NCBI GenBank assembly: GCA_023402915.1
Contig: JAEYFO010000023.1
Location: 1-11,189, forward strand
Direction of reading: 5' to 3'
DNA: 11,189 bases
Origin: Bacillota bacterium
GTDB taxonomy: Bacteria; Bacillota; Clostridia; Christensenellales; CALWSW01
Part shown: piece by piece, positions 1 to 6,058 of the stretch
Layout: every line of letters starts with the position of its first letter
How positions within the stretch are numbered: position 1 is the stretch's first letter
Notes under the pieces: generated by a model
Seen by the model: the letters and a program-made list of their open reading frames with translations, nothing else
Database searches by the model: none
What the model was told of the DNA's origin: nothing
Translations under genes and position numbers: made by a program

Positions 1-1206
1 GAAGTAAGCAGCGCGTCCACCATCTGCGTGCGGACGGACTGCGGCAAAATGGGCTACGCCTATACGGAGTCCATGGAGGACGACCCGGCGCGCCTGTTGA
101 AGCAGGCGGCGGAAAACGCCGCGGTCATCGAATCGGAGGACGAGCAGACCCTCTTTGGCGGGGCGAAGGACTATCCTTCCCTGCCCGGCGCAAGCGAAAG
201 CCTGCTTTCCGCCACGGCGGAGGAAAAGATCGCCCTGGCGCGGGAGCTGGAGAAAAAAGCCCTCGCCGCCGATCCGCGCATCAAGAAGCTGGTGCGCTGC
301 CATCTTTCCACTGCGGTGGGCGAAAAGGCCATCGTCAACTCCTGCGGCCTGTCCCTTTCCCAGAAGTTCGGCCTGTGCATGGCGTATGTCAGCCCCATGG
401 CGGAAGTGGACGGACAGGTCAAGGACGGCTTTGCCTGGCGCATGGCGAAGAGCCTTTCGGAGCTGGACGTCGACGGCCTTGCCAAAGAGGCGGCGGAGGA
501 TCTGTTCAGCCAGTTCGGCGCGTCTCCCGTGCCCTCGGGCGCTTATGGCGTCGTGATGAAAAACACGGCGGCGGGCGATCTCCTTCAGGCGTTCTGCGGC
601 ATGTTCAGCGCTGACGCGGCGCAAAAGGGCCTTTCCCTGCTGGCCGGAAAAGAAGGCGAACCCATCGCCGACGGTCTTGTCTGCCTGACGGACGATCCCC
701 TCTGCCCCATGGCCGTGACCCAGACCGCCTTTGACGACGAGGGCGTGCCCGCGTCGCGCACCACCGTCGTGGAAAAGGGCGTGCTCAAGACGCTGCTTCA
801 CAACCGCAAGACCGCGAAAAAGGCCGGCTGCGCCACCACGGGAAACGCCGGAAAGCCCTCCGTCGCATCCCCCGTGGGCGTTTCCCCCACGAACTTCTAT
901 CAGGAGCCGGGCAGCGCTTCTTTGGAAGAGCTGTTTGAAACGCTGGGCAGCGGCCTGTACATCACGGACATTTCCGGCCTGCACGCCGGGTGCAACAGCG
1001 TCAGCGGCGAATTCTCCCTGCTGGCCCGCGGCTTCGTCGTGGAAAACGGCAAACAGGGGCGCCCTGTCGAGCAGATCACCGTCACCGGCAATTTCCTTGA
1101 ATACCTCAAGGGCGTGCGCGCCGTGGGCAGCGACCTGCGCTTCGGCTTCAGCGGCGTCGGTTCGCCCAGCCTGCTCATCGAGAGCCTTCAGGTGGCCGGA
1201 AAGTAA
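1..1206 (+). CDS. pmbA: TldE/PmbA-type protease-complex subunit, 5' end outside the window
   Basis: The reading frame is open from base 1, so the gene enters from the left; 401 residues are visible, and the family is usually about 440-450 long, so roughly 40-50 N-terminal residues are missing. The visible part spans the end of the N-terminal TldD/PmbA domain, the middle domain and the C-terminal domain. The best marker is the PmbA-like motif GLHAGCNSVSGEFSL at visible residues 326-340, followed by an EQITVTGN strand. There is no HExxH zinc motif, which fits the TldE/PmbA subunit rather than its metalloprotease partner TldD. In the family, TldD and TldE form a heteromeric peptidase that cleaves unfolded or modified peptides in the cytoplasm (microcin B17 maturation and CcdA turnover in E. 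coli). A tldD gene is expected just upstream, outside the window. Family assignment is firm; the cellular target is unknown. Confidence 0.88.
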   Translation, partial: EVSSASTICVRTDCGKMGYAYTESMEDDPARLLKQAAENAAVIESEDEQTLFGGAKDYPSLPGASESLLSATAEEKIALARELEKKALAADPRIKKLVRCHLSTAVGEKAIVNSCGLSLSQKFGLCMAYVSPMAEVDGQVKDGFAWRMAKSLSELDVDGLAKEAAEDLFSQFGASPVPSGAYGVVMKNTAAGDLLQAFCGMFSADAAQKGLSLLAGKEGEPIADGLVCLTDDPLCPMAVTQTAFDDEGVPASRTTVVEKGVLKTLLHNRKTAKKAGCATTGNAGKPSVASPVGVSPTNFYQEPGSASLEELFETLGSGLYITDISGLHAGCNSVSGEFSLLARGFVVENGKQGRPVEQITVTGNFLEYLKGVRAVGSDLRFGFSGVGSPSLLIESLQVAGK

Positions 1207-1230
1207 GTTCCCAAAATCAAAGAAGCAAAG

Positions 1231-1270
1231 AGCCGTGTCCGGAAACCGCCGGACGCGGCTTTGTTCTTCC
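1231..1270 (+). terminator. Rho-independent terminator of the pmbA-like gene
   Basis: A 12-bp stem (1231-1242 with 1249-1260, one G-T wobble) closes a 6-nt loop AAACCG and is followed by a T-rich run. It starts 25 bases after the stop codon. A near copy is found at 4925-4960 (29 of 32 bases identical), so this terminator belongs to a dispersed sequence family. Confidence 0.85.
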
Positions 1271-1311
1271 AAATAAGAAAACGATCGGTCTGATTTTTAT
1301 CAAATCGCCCC

Positions 1312-1342
1312 TTGACTGTAAAGCCGCTTTAGGTGGTACGCT
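1312..1342 (+). promoter_or_regulatory. MerR-type promoter of reductase 1
   Basis: The -35 box is TTGACT (1312-1317) and the -10 is TACGCT (1337-1342), separated by 19 bp instead of 17. Within the spacer lies the 13-bp dyad TAAAGCCGCTTTA (1319-1331). Long spacers with a central dyad are typical of promoters activated by MerR-family proteins, which twist the DNA to realign the two boxes. The expected transcript start is near 1349, leaving a leader of about 60 nt. The likely activator is one of the two MerR proteins encoded downstream; which one is inference. Confidence 0.65.
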
Positions 1343-1360
1343 TCTTCCAATAGGATACAG

Positions 1361-1380
1361 GCCGGCCGGCAGGATCCTGC
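1361..1380 (+). repeat. Two adjoining perfect palindromes in the reductase 1 leader
   Basis: GCCGGCCGGC (1361-1370) is a 10-bp perfect palindrome and GCAGGATCCTGC (1369-1380) a 12-bp perfect palindrome. They overlap by two bases and lie between the predicted transcript start and the ribosome site of reductase 1. They could be a protein-binding site or a small mRNA hairpin; nothing in the sequence decides between these. Confidence 0.4.
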
Positions 1381-1409
1381 ACACACCATCCCAAAGGAGA
1401 AGAAGGTTC

Positions 1410-3767
1410 ATGAAGAAGGAAATGCGACTTTTGTCCGGCGCGGCGGCGCTGCTTCTGCTGCTTGGCACGGTGACGGGCTGCGCGCAGGGAACGCCTGCGG
1501 AAGCCCCCGAAGCGACGGAATCCGTTCAGACGCAGGAGCCGGCGCAGGAAGAAACGGCTGCGCCGGCGCAGCAGGGCGGCGACGGAGAATATACCGCCGT
1601 GGCCAAGGGCTTTGGCGGCGACGTGACGGTCACGATCAAAGTGGAAGGCGGAAAGCTGGCCGCAGTGACGGCCGAAGGCCCGGAAGAGACCGAGGGCGTG
1701 GGCAGCCGCGCCATCGAGCAGCTTCCCGCAAAAATTCTCGAGGTGGGCAGCGCCGATGTGGACGCCGTTTCCGGCGCAACGGTCACTTCGACTGCCGTCA
1801 AGACCGCTGCGGCCGATGCGCTCCGGCAGGCGGCGGGGGAAGAAGCGCCCGCGCTTTCCATGAAGGCGGGCACCTATACCGCGCAGGCCAAGGGGCATTC
1901 CGGCTATGTCGTGGCAAAGGTGATGGTCAGCGAAAACAGGATCGAGTCGGTGGAGCTGGTGGAGACCGTTGCTTCGGAAAATCCCCTCATCGACCCGGAA
2001 AACGTCCGTGCGGCCAAGGCGCTGGCCCTGTTGAACGATCAGCCCAACATCGTCGCCACGGTCAAGGACGCGCTGCCTGAGCGCATCGTGGCGGCGCAGT
2101 CGCTGGCGGTGGACGCCGTTTCCGGCGCGACGGCCACCAGCCAGGGCCTGATCGCGGCGGTCAAGGACTGCCTGCTGCAGGCGGGCGCGCAGGAAGCGGC
2201 GCTGTACGCTCCGGTGGAAAAGAGCACGGCGAGCGAAGAATATACCTGCGACGTGGTCGTCGTGGGCGCGGGCACGTCCGGCACGGCGGCTGCGGCCAAG
2301 GCGGCGCAGAGCGGCGCGAACGTCATCCTCGTGGAAAAATCCGGCCGGCTGGGCGGCACGGGCGCGCTTTCTTCGACGCTCATGGCGCTCGACGCGGACA
2401 GCCAGATCGAAGCGGGCTACGAATTCGACGCGGACAACCTCTTTGAGCAGTGGATGAGCCAGGTCCACTGGTACGCCAAGGGCAATCTCATCCGCACGTT
2501 CCTGCGGGAATCCGCCGACACGGCCAACTGGCTGGCGGCGAACGGCTTTGACCTCGTGCCCGTCAAGCCCACCACCACGCTGGCGGAGGGCTCCTACGGC
2601 ACCCACATTTCCGACCAGCTCTTCAGCCACTATTCCGTCAAGTACGCCGAAAAGAGCACCTATTCGACCATGACGGTGGACGGCTATTTCAACGCCCTCG
2701 TCAAGGACGTGGACACCATCCTCTATGAAACGACGGGCAAATCTCTGCTCCTCGACGACAGCGGCGCCATCGCCGGGGTGGAAGCGGTCAAGTGGGACGG
2801 CACGAAGGTGACCATCCACGCCCCCGCCGTCATCGTGGCCACGGGCGGCTATGCCGGCAACGCCGAAATGATGGTCAAGTACAACCATTATTCCTATAAG
2901 GTGCTGGGCCTTTTGCAGAACGTGGGCGAGGGCTTCCAGATGATGCTCGACGCGGGCGCGGCGGAGAAGAACGCGGGCGGCACCTGCTCGCACCAGTCCG
3001 GCCTGCTCGTCAACGTCACGGGCGACGATCTGACCGTTTACGATACGGCCATTCCCTATACCATCGCCAACTGCGCCGTGCTCATGCGCGTCAACCACAC
3101 GGGCGCGCGCTTCATGGACGAGGACGAAAAGACCGATTCTGCGGTCGGCTCCACCAACTACATGCTCGCAAACGGCAGCTATTACTGGACGATCCTTTCG
3201 CAGGCGCAGCTGGAAGTGCTCAAGGCGCAGGGGCTTCAGGGCCTCGGCCAGACTGCCACGCCGCCCGATTCCTACATGATCCAGCCGCTCGCGTGCGACA
3301 TGCCCATGGAGAACATCGAAAAGGTCTTTGCCGCCGGACAGGAGCAGGGCGTGATCTTCAAGGCGGAAACGCTCGACGAGCTGGCGGCGCTGACGGACAT
3401 GGACGCGCGCACGCTCAAGGACAACGTCGCCCGCTATAACCGGTGGTGCGCCGAAGGAAAAGACGGCGATTACAGCAAGCTGCCGCAATACCTCAGCGCC
3501 ATCGGCGAAGAAGGCCCGTTCTATGCCGTGCAGGGCTGCCCGCTGGTGTACAACAGCCTGGGCAGCGTGGCGGTGGACGAGTACATGCGTGTGCTCACGA
3601 ACGACGACAAGCCCATTCCCGGCCTGTACAGCGTGGGCGTGGAGAGCATCGGCAACGTCCTCGACGGCGTGGCCTATGTGGACCTTCGCGGCGTGTGCCT
3701 GGGCTGGGGCTTCAATTCCGGCAAGATCGCCGGACGGGAAGCGGCCGCCTTTGTTCAGGAAAAATAA
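1410..3767 (+). CDS. Secreted lipoprotein flavin reductase with two FMN_bind domains and an FAD_binding_2 domain (reductase 1)
   Basis: 785 residues. A Lys-rich start and hydrophobic stretch (6-20) lead to the lipobox VTGC with lipidated Cys24, so the protein should be tethered outside the membrane; residues 25-57 are an Ala/Glu/Pro-rich linker. Two FMN_bind domains follow, each with a consensus attachment motif: SGATVT (121-126, acceptor Thr126) and SGATAT (238-243, acceptor Thr243). The FAD domain begins near 278 with the dinucleotide motif GAGTSG (286-291) and Glu309, and ends with a GKIAG motif (771-775). The family (fumarate, urocanate and related reductases) passes electrons from covalent FMN to FAD and reduces a C=C bond of an external acceptor. 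Aligning by eye to fumarate reductase, the catalytic Arg, His-His and second Arg positions read Thr575, Tyr714-Asn715 and about Asp758, so the substrate is probably not a fumarate-like acid. No CxxCH heme motif is present. AAGGAG at 1394-1399 supports the ATG start. Confidence 0.88.
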   Translation: MKKEMRLLSGAAALLLLLGTVTGCAQGTPAEAPEATESVQTQEPAQEETAAPAQQGGDGEYTAVAKGFGGDVTVTIKVEGGKLAAVTAEGPEETEGVGSRAIEQLPAKILEVGSADVDAVSGATVTSTAVKTAAADALRQAAGEEAPALSMKAGTYTAQAKGHSGYVVAKVMVSENRIESVELVETVASENPLIDPENVRAAKALALLNDQPNIVATVKDALPERIVAAQSLAVDAVSGATATSQGLIAAVKDCLLQAGAQEAALYAPVEKSTASEEYTCDVVVVGAGTSGTAAAAKAAQSGANVILVEKSGRLGGTGALSSTLMALDADSQIEAGYEFDADNLFEQWMSQVHWYAKGNLIRTFLRESADTANWLAANGFDLVPVKPTTTLAEGSYGTHISDQLFSHYSVKYAEKSTYSTMTVDGYFNALVKDVDTILYETTGKSLLLDDSGAIAGVEAVKWDGTKVTIHAPAVIVATGGYAGNAEMMVKYNHYSYKVLGLLQNVGEGFQMMLDAGAAEKNAGGTCSHQSGLLVNVTGDDLTVYDTAIPYTIANCAVLMRVNHTGARFMDEDEKTDSAVGSTNYMLANGSYYWTILSQAQLEVLKAQGLQGLGQTATPPDSYMIQPLACDMPMENIEKVFAAGQEQGVIFKAETLDELAALTDMDARTLKDNVARYNRWCAEGKDGDYSKLPQYLSAIGEEGPFYAVQGCPLVYNSLGSVAVDEYMRVLTNDDKPIPGLYSVGVESIGNVLDGVAYVDLRGVCLGWGFNSGKIAGREAAAFVQEK

Positions 3768-3795
3768 AAATCGCGCTGAAAACAGGGAAGAAAAG

Positions 3796-3822
3796 GGAGC
3801 GGAAAAGCAGCCGCTCCTTTTT
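3796..3822 (+). terminator. Rho-independent terminator of reductase 1
   Basis: GGAGCGG (3796-3802) pairs with CCGCTCC (3811-3817) around an 8-nt loop, followed by TTTTT (3818-3822). The flanking GGGA and TCCC can extend the stem. It separates reductase 1 from the merR gene downstream, so the two are probably not one operon. Confidence 0.88.
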
Positions 3823-3990
3823 CCCGTGAAAAAAGGGTCAAGGCGGCGAAACGCCATTTTTTGAGTTTTAGGGCGGCTGCCTTTGCAAAGCGCGCCGGGC
3901 TTTCTCCGTTTTGGCGCGCAGGCCATCGGCCGTCAGAGCCGGGCTGTCAGGGGGCGTGTCAAGGGGCTGTCCCCGTTCCCGCCAAAAAAG
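3823..3990. other. Gene-free stretch with several GC-rich inverted repeats
   Basis: No plausible gene was seen between the terminator and the merR-1 promoter. The stretch holds GGCG/CGCC around GCGAAA (3842-3855) followed by a T run (3857-3862), a possible second weak terminator. It also holds GCGCGCC/GGCGCGC (3890-3896 with 3913-3919, 16-nt loop) and a GGGG-CTGT-CCCC hairpin near 3963-3974. Their role is unknown. Confidence 0.45.
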
Positions 3991-3992
3991 TT

Positions 3993-4022
3993 TTGAAGAG
4001 AGACTGTGAGTCCGTGTAAAAT
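3993..4022 (+). promoter_or_regulatory. Promoter of the first merR gene with a central dyad
   Basis: TTGAAG (3993-3998) and TAAAAT (4017-4022) are 18 bp apart. The dyad GACTGTGAGTC (4002-4012) is centred in the spacer, where MerR proteins bind, so autoregulation is likely. The GACTGT half also occurs at 1314-1319 in the reductase 1 promoter, though at a different position relative to the boxes. Confidence 0.6.
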
Positions 4023-4055
4023 AGAGGGGAAGTCCAAAAGAGAAGAGGAAGAGCC

Positions 4056-4853
4056 GTGCTGTATCGAATCGGGGAAGTGTCGGAGCTGATCGGCGTGAGC
4101 AACGAAACGCTGCGCAACTACGAGCGGGCAGGGATCATCTGCTCCCACCGGAAGGAGGGGAGCAATATCCGCTATTATGACATCGAAACCATCTCCAAGC
4201 TCATCGGCATCCGCACCCGGCGCAACGAGGGCTTCAGCATGGAAGAATTGCAGCGGGTCTATACGGACATCACCGGGGAGGACTACGAGGCGCTCCTGCG
4301 GGAAAAGATCGACCGGATGGAGCAGGAGATCGCCATGAAGCGGCTGTATCTGCAAAAAATGCGCTGGACGCAGGAGCAGATGCACCGGGCGGAGGAGCAG
4401 CGCTGCCTTTGCCGCCGGGCGCTCAGTCCCCGGCTGTACACGCTCCAGTACCGCGACGGCGACGCGCTCCGTTCCCCTGCCACCATGAAGCAATGGGCGC
4501 GCCATCTGTTCCTGATCCAGAATTTCGCCCAGTACCGTGCGGAGGACTTTCTCAAAGACGGCATCGACTGTCGGGTCTCGCTCGCCGCGCAGGCCGACGA
4601 GATCGCCCTGCTGGGGATGGAAGATGCGGCGGAGGCGCCCGGTGTGACGGTGCGCGAACCGCTCCCGTGCGTGGTCTGCACCTGCCAGCGCAAGGAGATC
4701 CATTCGCCCTATGCGTTTTGCGCCGGAACGCTGCGGGACTATTTTCAAAAAAACGGGCTGCATCTTTCGGACGACCCCTTTGGTATCAGCATCGGCGGCT
4801 ATCATGAGGGCGGCACCCGCCGCACGGTGGTCGAGCTGTATCTGCCGGTTTGA
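4056..4853 (+). CDS. MerR-family regulator with GyrI/BmrR-like ligand domain (MerR-1)
   Basis: 265 residues from a GTG start, chosen because AGAAGAGGAA (4041-4050) ends five bases upstream and because the MerR domain begins at residue 3 (YRIGEVSELIGVS). The winged helix-turn-helix covers about 1-70, with the family signatures NYERAGI (21-27) and RYYD (39-42). A long dimerisation helix runs from about 75 to 118. The C-terminal half (about 125-265), ending in VVELYLPV, resembles the effector-binding fold of BmrR and GyrI, which binds small organic ligands. It is therefore a one-component sensor and activator. It lies behind reductase 1 and in front of a second merR gene, all on one strand; control of reductase 1 is inferred. 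Cysteines cluster at 117/119 and at 205/208/210 (CVVCTC), which may be chance or a redox or metal site. Confidence 0.88.
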   Translation: MLYRIGEVSELIGVSNETLRNYERAGIICSHRKEGSNIRYYDIETISKLIGIRTRRNEGFSMEELQRVYTDITGEDYEALLREKIDRMEQEIAMKRLYLQKMRWTQEQMHRAEEQRCLCRRALSPRLYTLQYRDGDALRSPATMKQWARHLFLIQNFAQYRAEDFLKDGIDCRVSLAAQADEIALLGMEDAAEAPGVTVREPLPCVVCTCQRKEIHSPYAFCAGTLRDYFQKNGLHLSDDPFGISIGGYHEGGTRRTVVELYLPV

Positions 4854-4924
4854 AAAACTTCCATGGGGCGAAACAGCGGCGGACTTTCGCTGCTTCGAGC
4901 GTTCCCCGTTCTGACGACAGGCCG

Positions 4925-4960
4925 AGCCGCATCCGGAAACCGCCGGGCGCGGCTTTTTTT
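4925..4960 (+). terminator. Rho-independent terminator after merR-1
   Basis: A 12-bp stem (4925-4936 with 4943-4954; one A-C mismatch, one wobble) closes the loop AAACCG and is followed by seven T (4954-4960). It is a near copy of the terminator at 1231-1262. The 70 bases between the merR-1 stop codon and the stem show nothing recognisable. Confidence 0.85.
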
Positions 4961-5066
4961 CTGTGAGGAAGTCCTTTTTACGCGGACGAAAGGCTGAAAT
5001 CCTTAACAAAAGGAAAAGAATTCCCTTCAGCGGCGGGAAGGGCAAAGCGCAGCGCCATTTTTTCAA

Positions 5067-5085
5067 AAAAGTATGCTATACTTTT
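5067..5085 (+). promoter_or_regulatory. Extended -10 promoter of merR-2 inside a perfect dyad
   Basis: TATACT (5077-5082) is preceded by TG one base upstream (TGC), making an extended -10; no good -35 is seen. The dyad AAAAGTAT-GCT-ATACTTTT (5067-5085) has two perfect 8-bp arms and covers the -10 box. A protein bound there would block initiation, so this is a candidate autorepression site. The rest of the gap from 4961 to 5066 has a loose inverted repeat GCTGAA/TTCAGC (4993-4998, 5026-5031) and no gene. Confidence 0.6.
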
Positions 5086-5122
5086 GGCAAAGGGAAGAAG
5101 CCGGAAGAAGGGGGCGAAAAAC

Positions 5123-5950
5123 GTGAAGCGAAAGATCGGCGACGTGTCGCGGATGCTGGGCATTTCGGCGGCGGGCATCCGCCTGTATGAAAAGCGGGGG
5201 ATCGTGACCGCGCGAAAGGAGGAATCCTCCGGCTACCGCTATTATGACGTGCTGGACGTGTGCGCCCTGATGCGCAGCCGGGCCTACCGCGGCTTTGGCT
5301 ATACGATCCAGCAAACGGCGGAGCTGCTCAACGAAAAGGATCCGTTTTCCGTGCTGGAAACGCATGAAAGGCAGATCGAGCAGCTGCGGGAGGAGATCCG
5401 CTTCAAGGAGCAGGCCGTGTCCTGGCTCGAGCGGCTGTGCGCGCAGCAGCGGCGGCTTTCGGCGGAGCTGGGCAAGTGCCGCCTGGAAATGAGCCCGCCC
5501 ATGTACCGGATCGAGTTCGTGGCAAAGCTGGGCATGATGGAGGGCTGCTGCCCGGTGGAGGTGGTGCAGCGCTGGATGGAGTACATGCCCTTTGCGCTCA
5601 TATCCGTGCGCTATCCGCTGGCCGTTTTTCAAAAGGGAGAAAGCCGGGAAAATGTGCTCACCGGCCTGTGTGTCGAGGAGGAGGACGGAAAATTTCTCGG
5701 CGTCGAGCCGAACGAATTTGAAACATACTATCCCGCCCGCTGGAGCGTCTATACGCTGCTGCGGAACGACCGGGAATACATGAACACCGAAGAGAGCCTT
5801 ATACCGCTGTATAAGTTTTTGGAAACCAACCGGCTCGAACCGGTGGACGACGGCATTTCCCGAACGATCCTTGCCTACGACAAGGCGGAAAATTATCCCA
5901 GATACCGGCAGCTCTGGGTTCCGGTGAAGAAAAAAGAAGAACGATTGTGA
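5123..5950 (+). CDS. MerR-family regulator with GyrI/BmrR-like ligand domain (MerR-2)
   Basis: 275 residues from GTG at 5123. The frame is open further upstream to a TTG at 5084, but that lies at or before the predicted transcript start. The GTG has an AGAAGGGGG ribosome site and begins directly with the MerR domain (KRKIGDVSRMLGIS). The winged helix covers about 1-70 with RLYEKRGI (20-27) and RYYD (39-42). A coiled coil runs from about 75 to 118. The C-terminal domain (about 127-270), ending in YRQLWVPV, has the GyrI/BmrR-like pattern for small-ligand binding. The ligand domain differs clearly from that of MerR-1, so the two probably sense different compounds. The gene stops only 10 bp before the -35 of the reductase 2 promoter, which makes reductase 2 its most likely target; that link is inferred from position and promoter type. 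Confidence 0.88.
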   Translation: MKRKIGDVSRMLGISAAGIRLYEKRGIVTARKEESSGYRYYDVLDVCALMRSRAYRGFGYTIQQTAELLNEKDPFSVLETHERQIEQLREEIRFKEQAVSWLERLCAQQRRLSAELGKCRLEMSPPMYRIEFVAKLGMMEGCCPVEVVQRWMEYMPFALISVRYPLAVFQKGESRENVLTGLCVEEEDGKFLGVEPNEFETYYPARWSVYTLLRNDREYMNTEESLIPLYKFLETNRLEPVDDGISRTILAYDKAENYPRYRQLWVPVKKKEERL

Positions 5951-5960
5951 ATTTTTGAAC

Positions 5961-5991
5961 TTGACTTTGCACCAGCTTTCGACGGTATACT
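5961..5991 (+). promoter_or_regulatory. MerR-type promoter of reductase 2
   Basis: TTGACT (5961-5966) and TATACT (5986-5991) are near-consensus boxes separated by 19 bp. Such a spacing is poorly used without a MerR-type activator. I see no clear dyad in the spacer, unlike the reductase 1 promoter. The transcript would start near 5998. Confidence 0.7.
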
Positions 5992-5993
5992 TG

Positions 5994-6035
5994 GGGCGCT
6001 TCCTCATAAAAGAGAAGGGGAAGCGTCCAATTTTT
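5994..6035 (+). terminator. Terminator-like hairpin overlapping the reductase 2 transcript start
   Basis: GGGCGCTTCC (5994-6003) pairs with GGAAGCGTCC (6019-6028) over 10 bp with one wobble and a 15-nt loop, followed by AATTTTT (6029-6035). Transcripts reading through from merR-2 would contain the full hairpin and could stop here. A transcript starting at the promoter just upstream, near 5998, would lack the first bases of the stem. It may instead be a leader attenuator or a stabilising 5' stem. Confidence 0.6.
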
Positions 6036-6058
6036 CATGTTAGAGGAGGAAAAGAAAA

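Noticed and set aside
1329..1339. TTAGGTGGTAC, identical to part of the T-box at 11170-11180
   Set aside because: It lies in the spacer and -10 region of a promoter, lacks the following CGCG, and has no Stem I upstream. The match is chance.
1329..3926. Very long open frame on the minus strand (865 codons) opposite reductase 1
   Set aside because: Its translation is rich in His, Arg and Ala with no domain, and it covers the reductase and its terminator. It is the usual antisense shadow of a GC-rich gene.
3933..5066. Minus-strand open frame opposite merR-1
   Set aside because: No domain, spans the merR-1 promoter and terminator; the + strand gene is clear.
5084..5122. Upstream TTG start for merR-2 adding 13 residues
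   Set aside because: It lies at or before the predicted transcript start, has no ribosome site, and the MerR domain begins right at the GTG at 5123.
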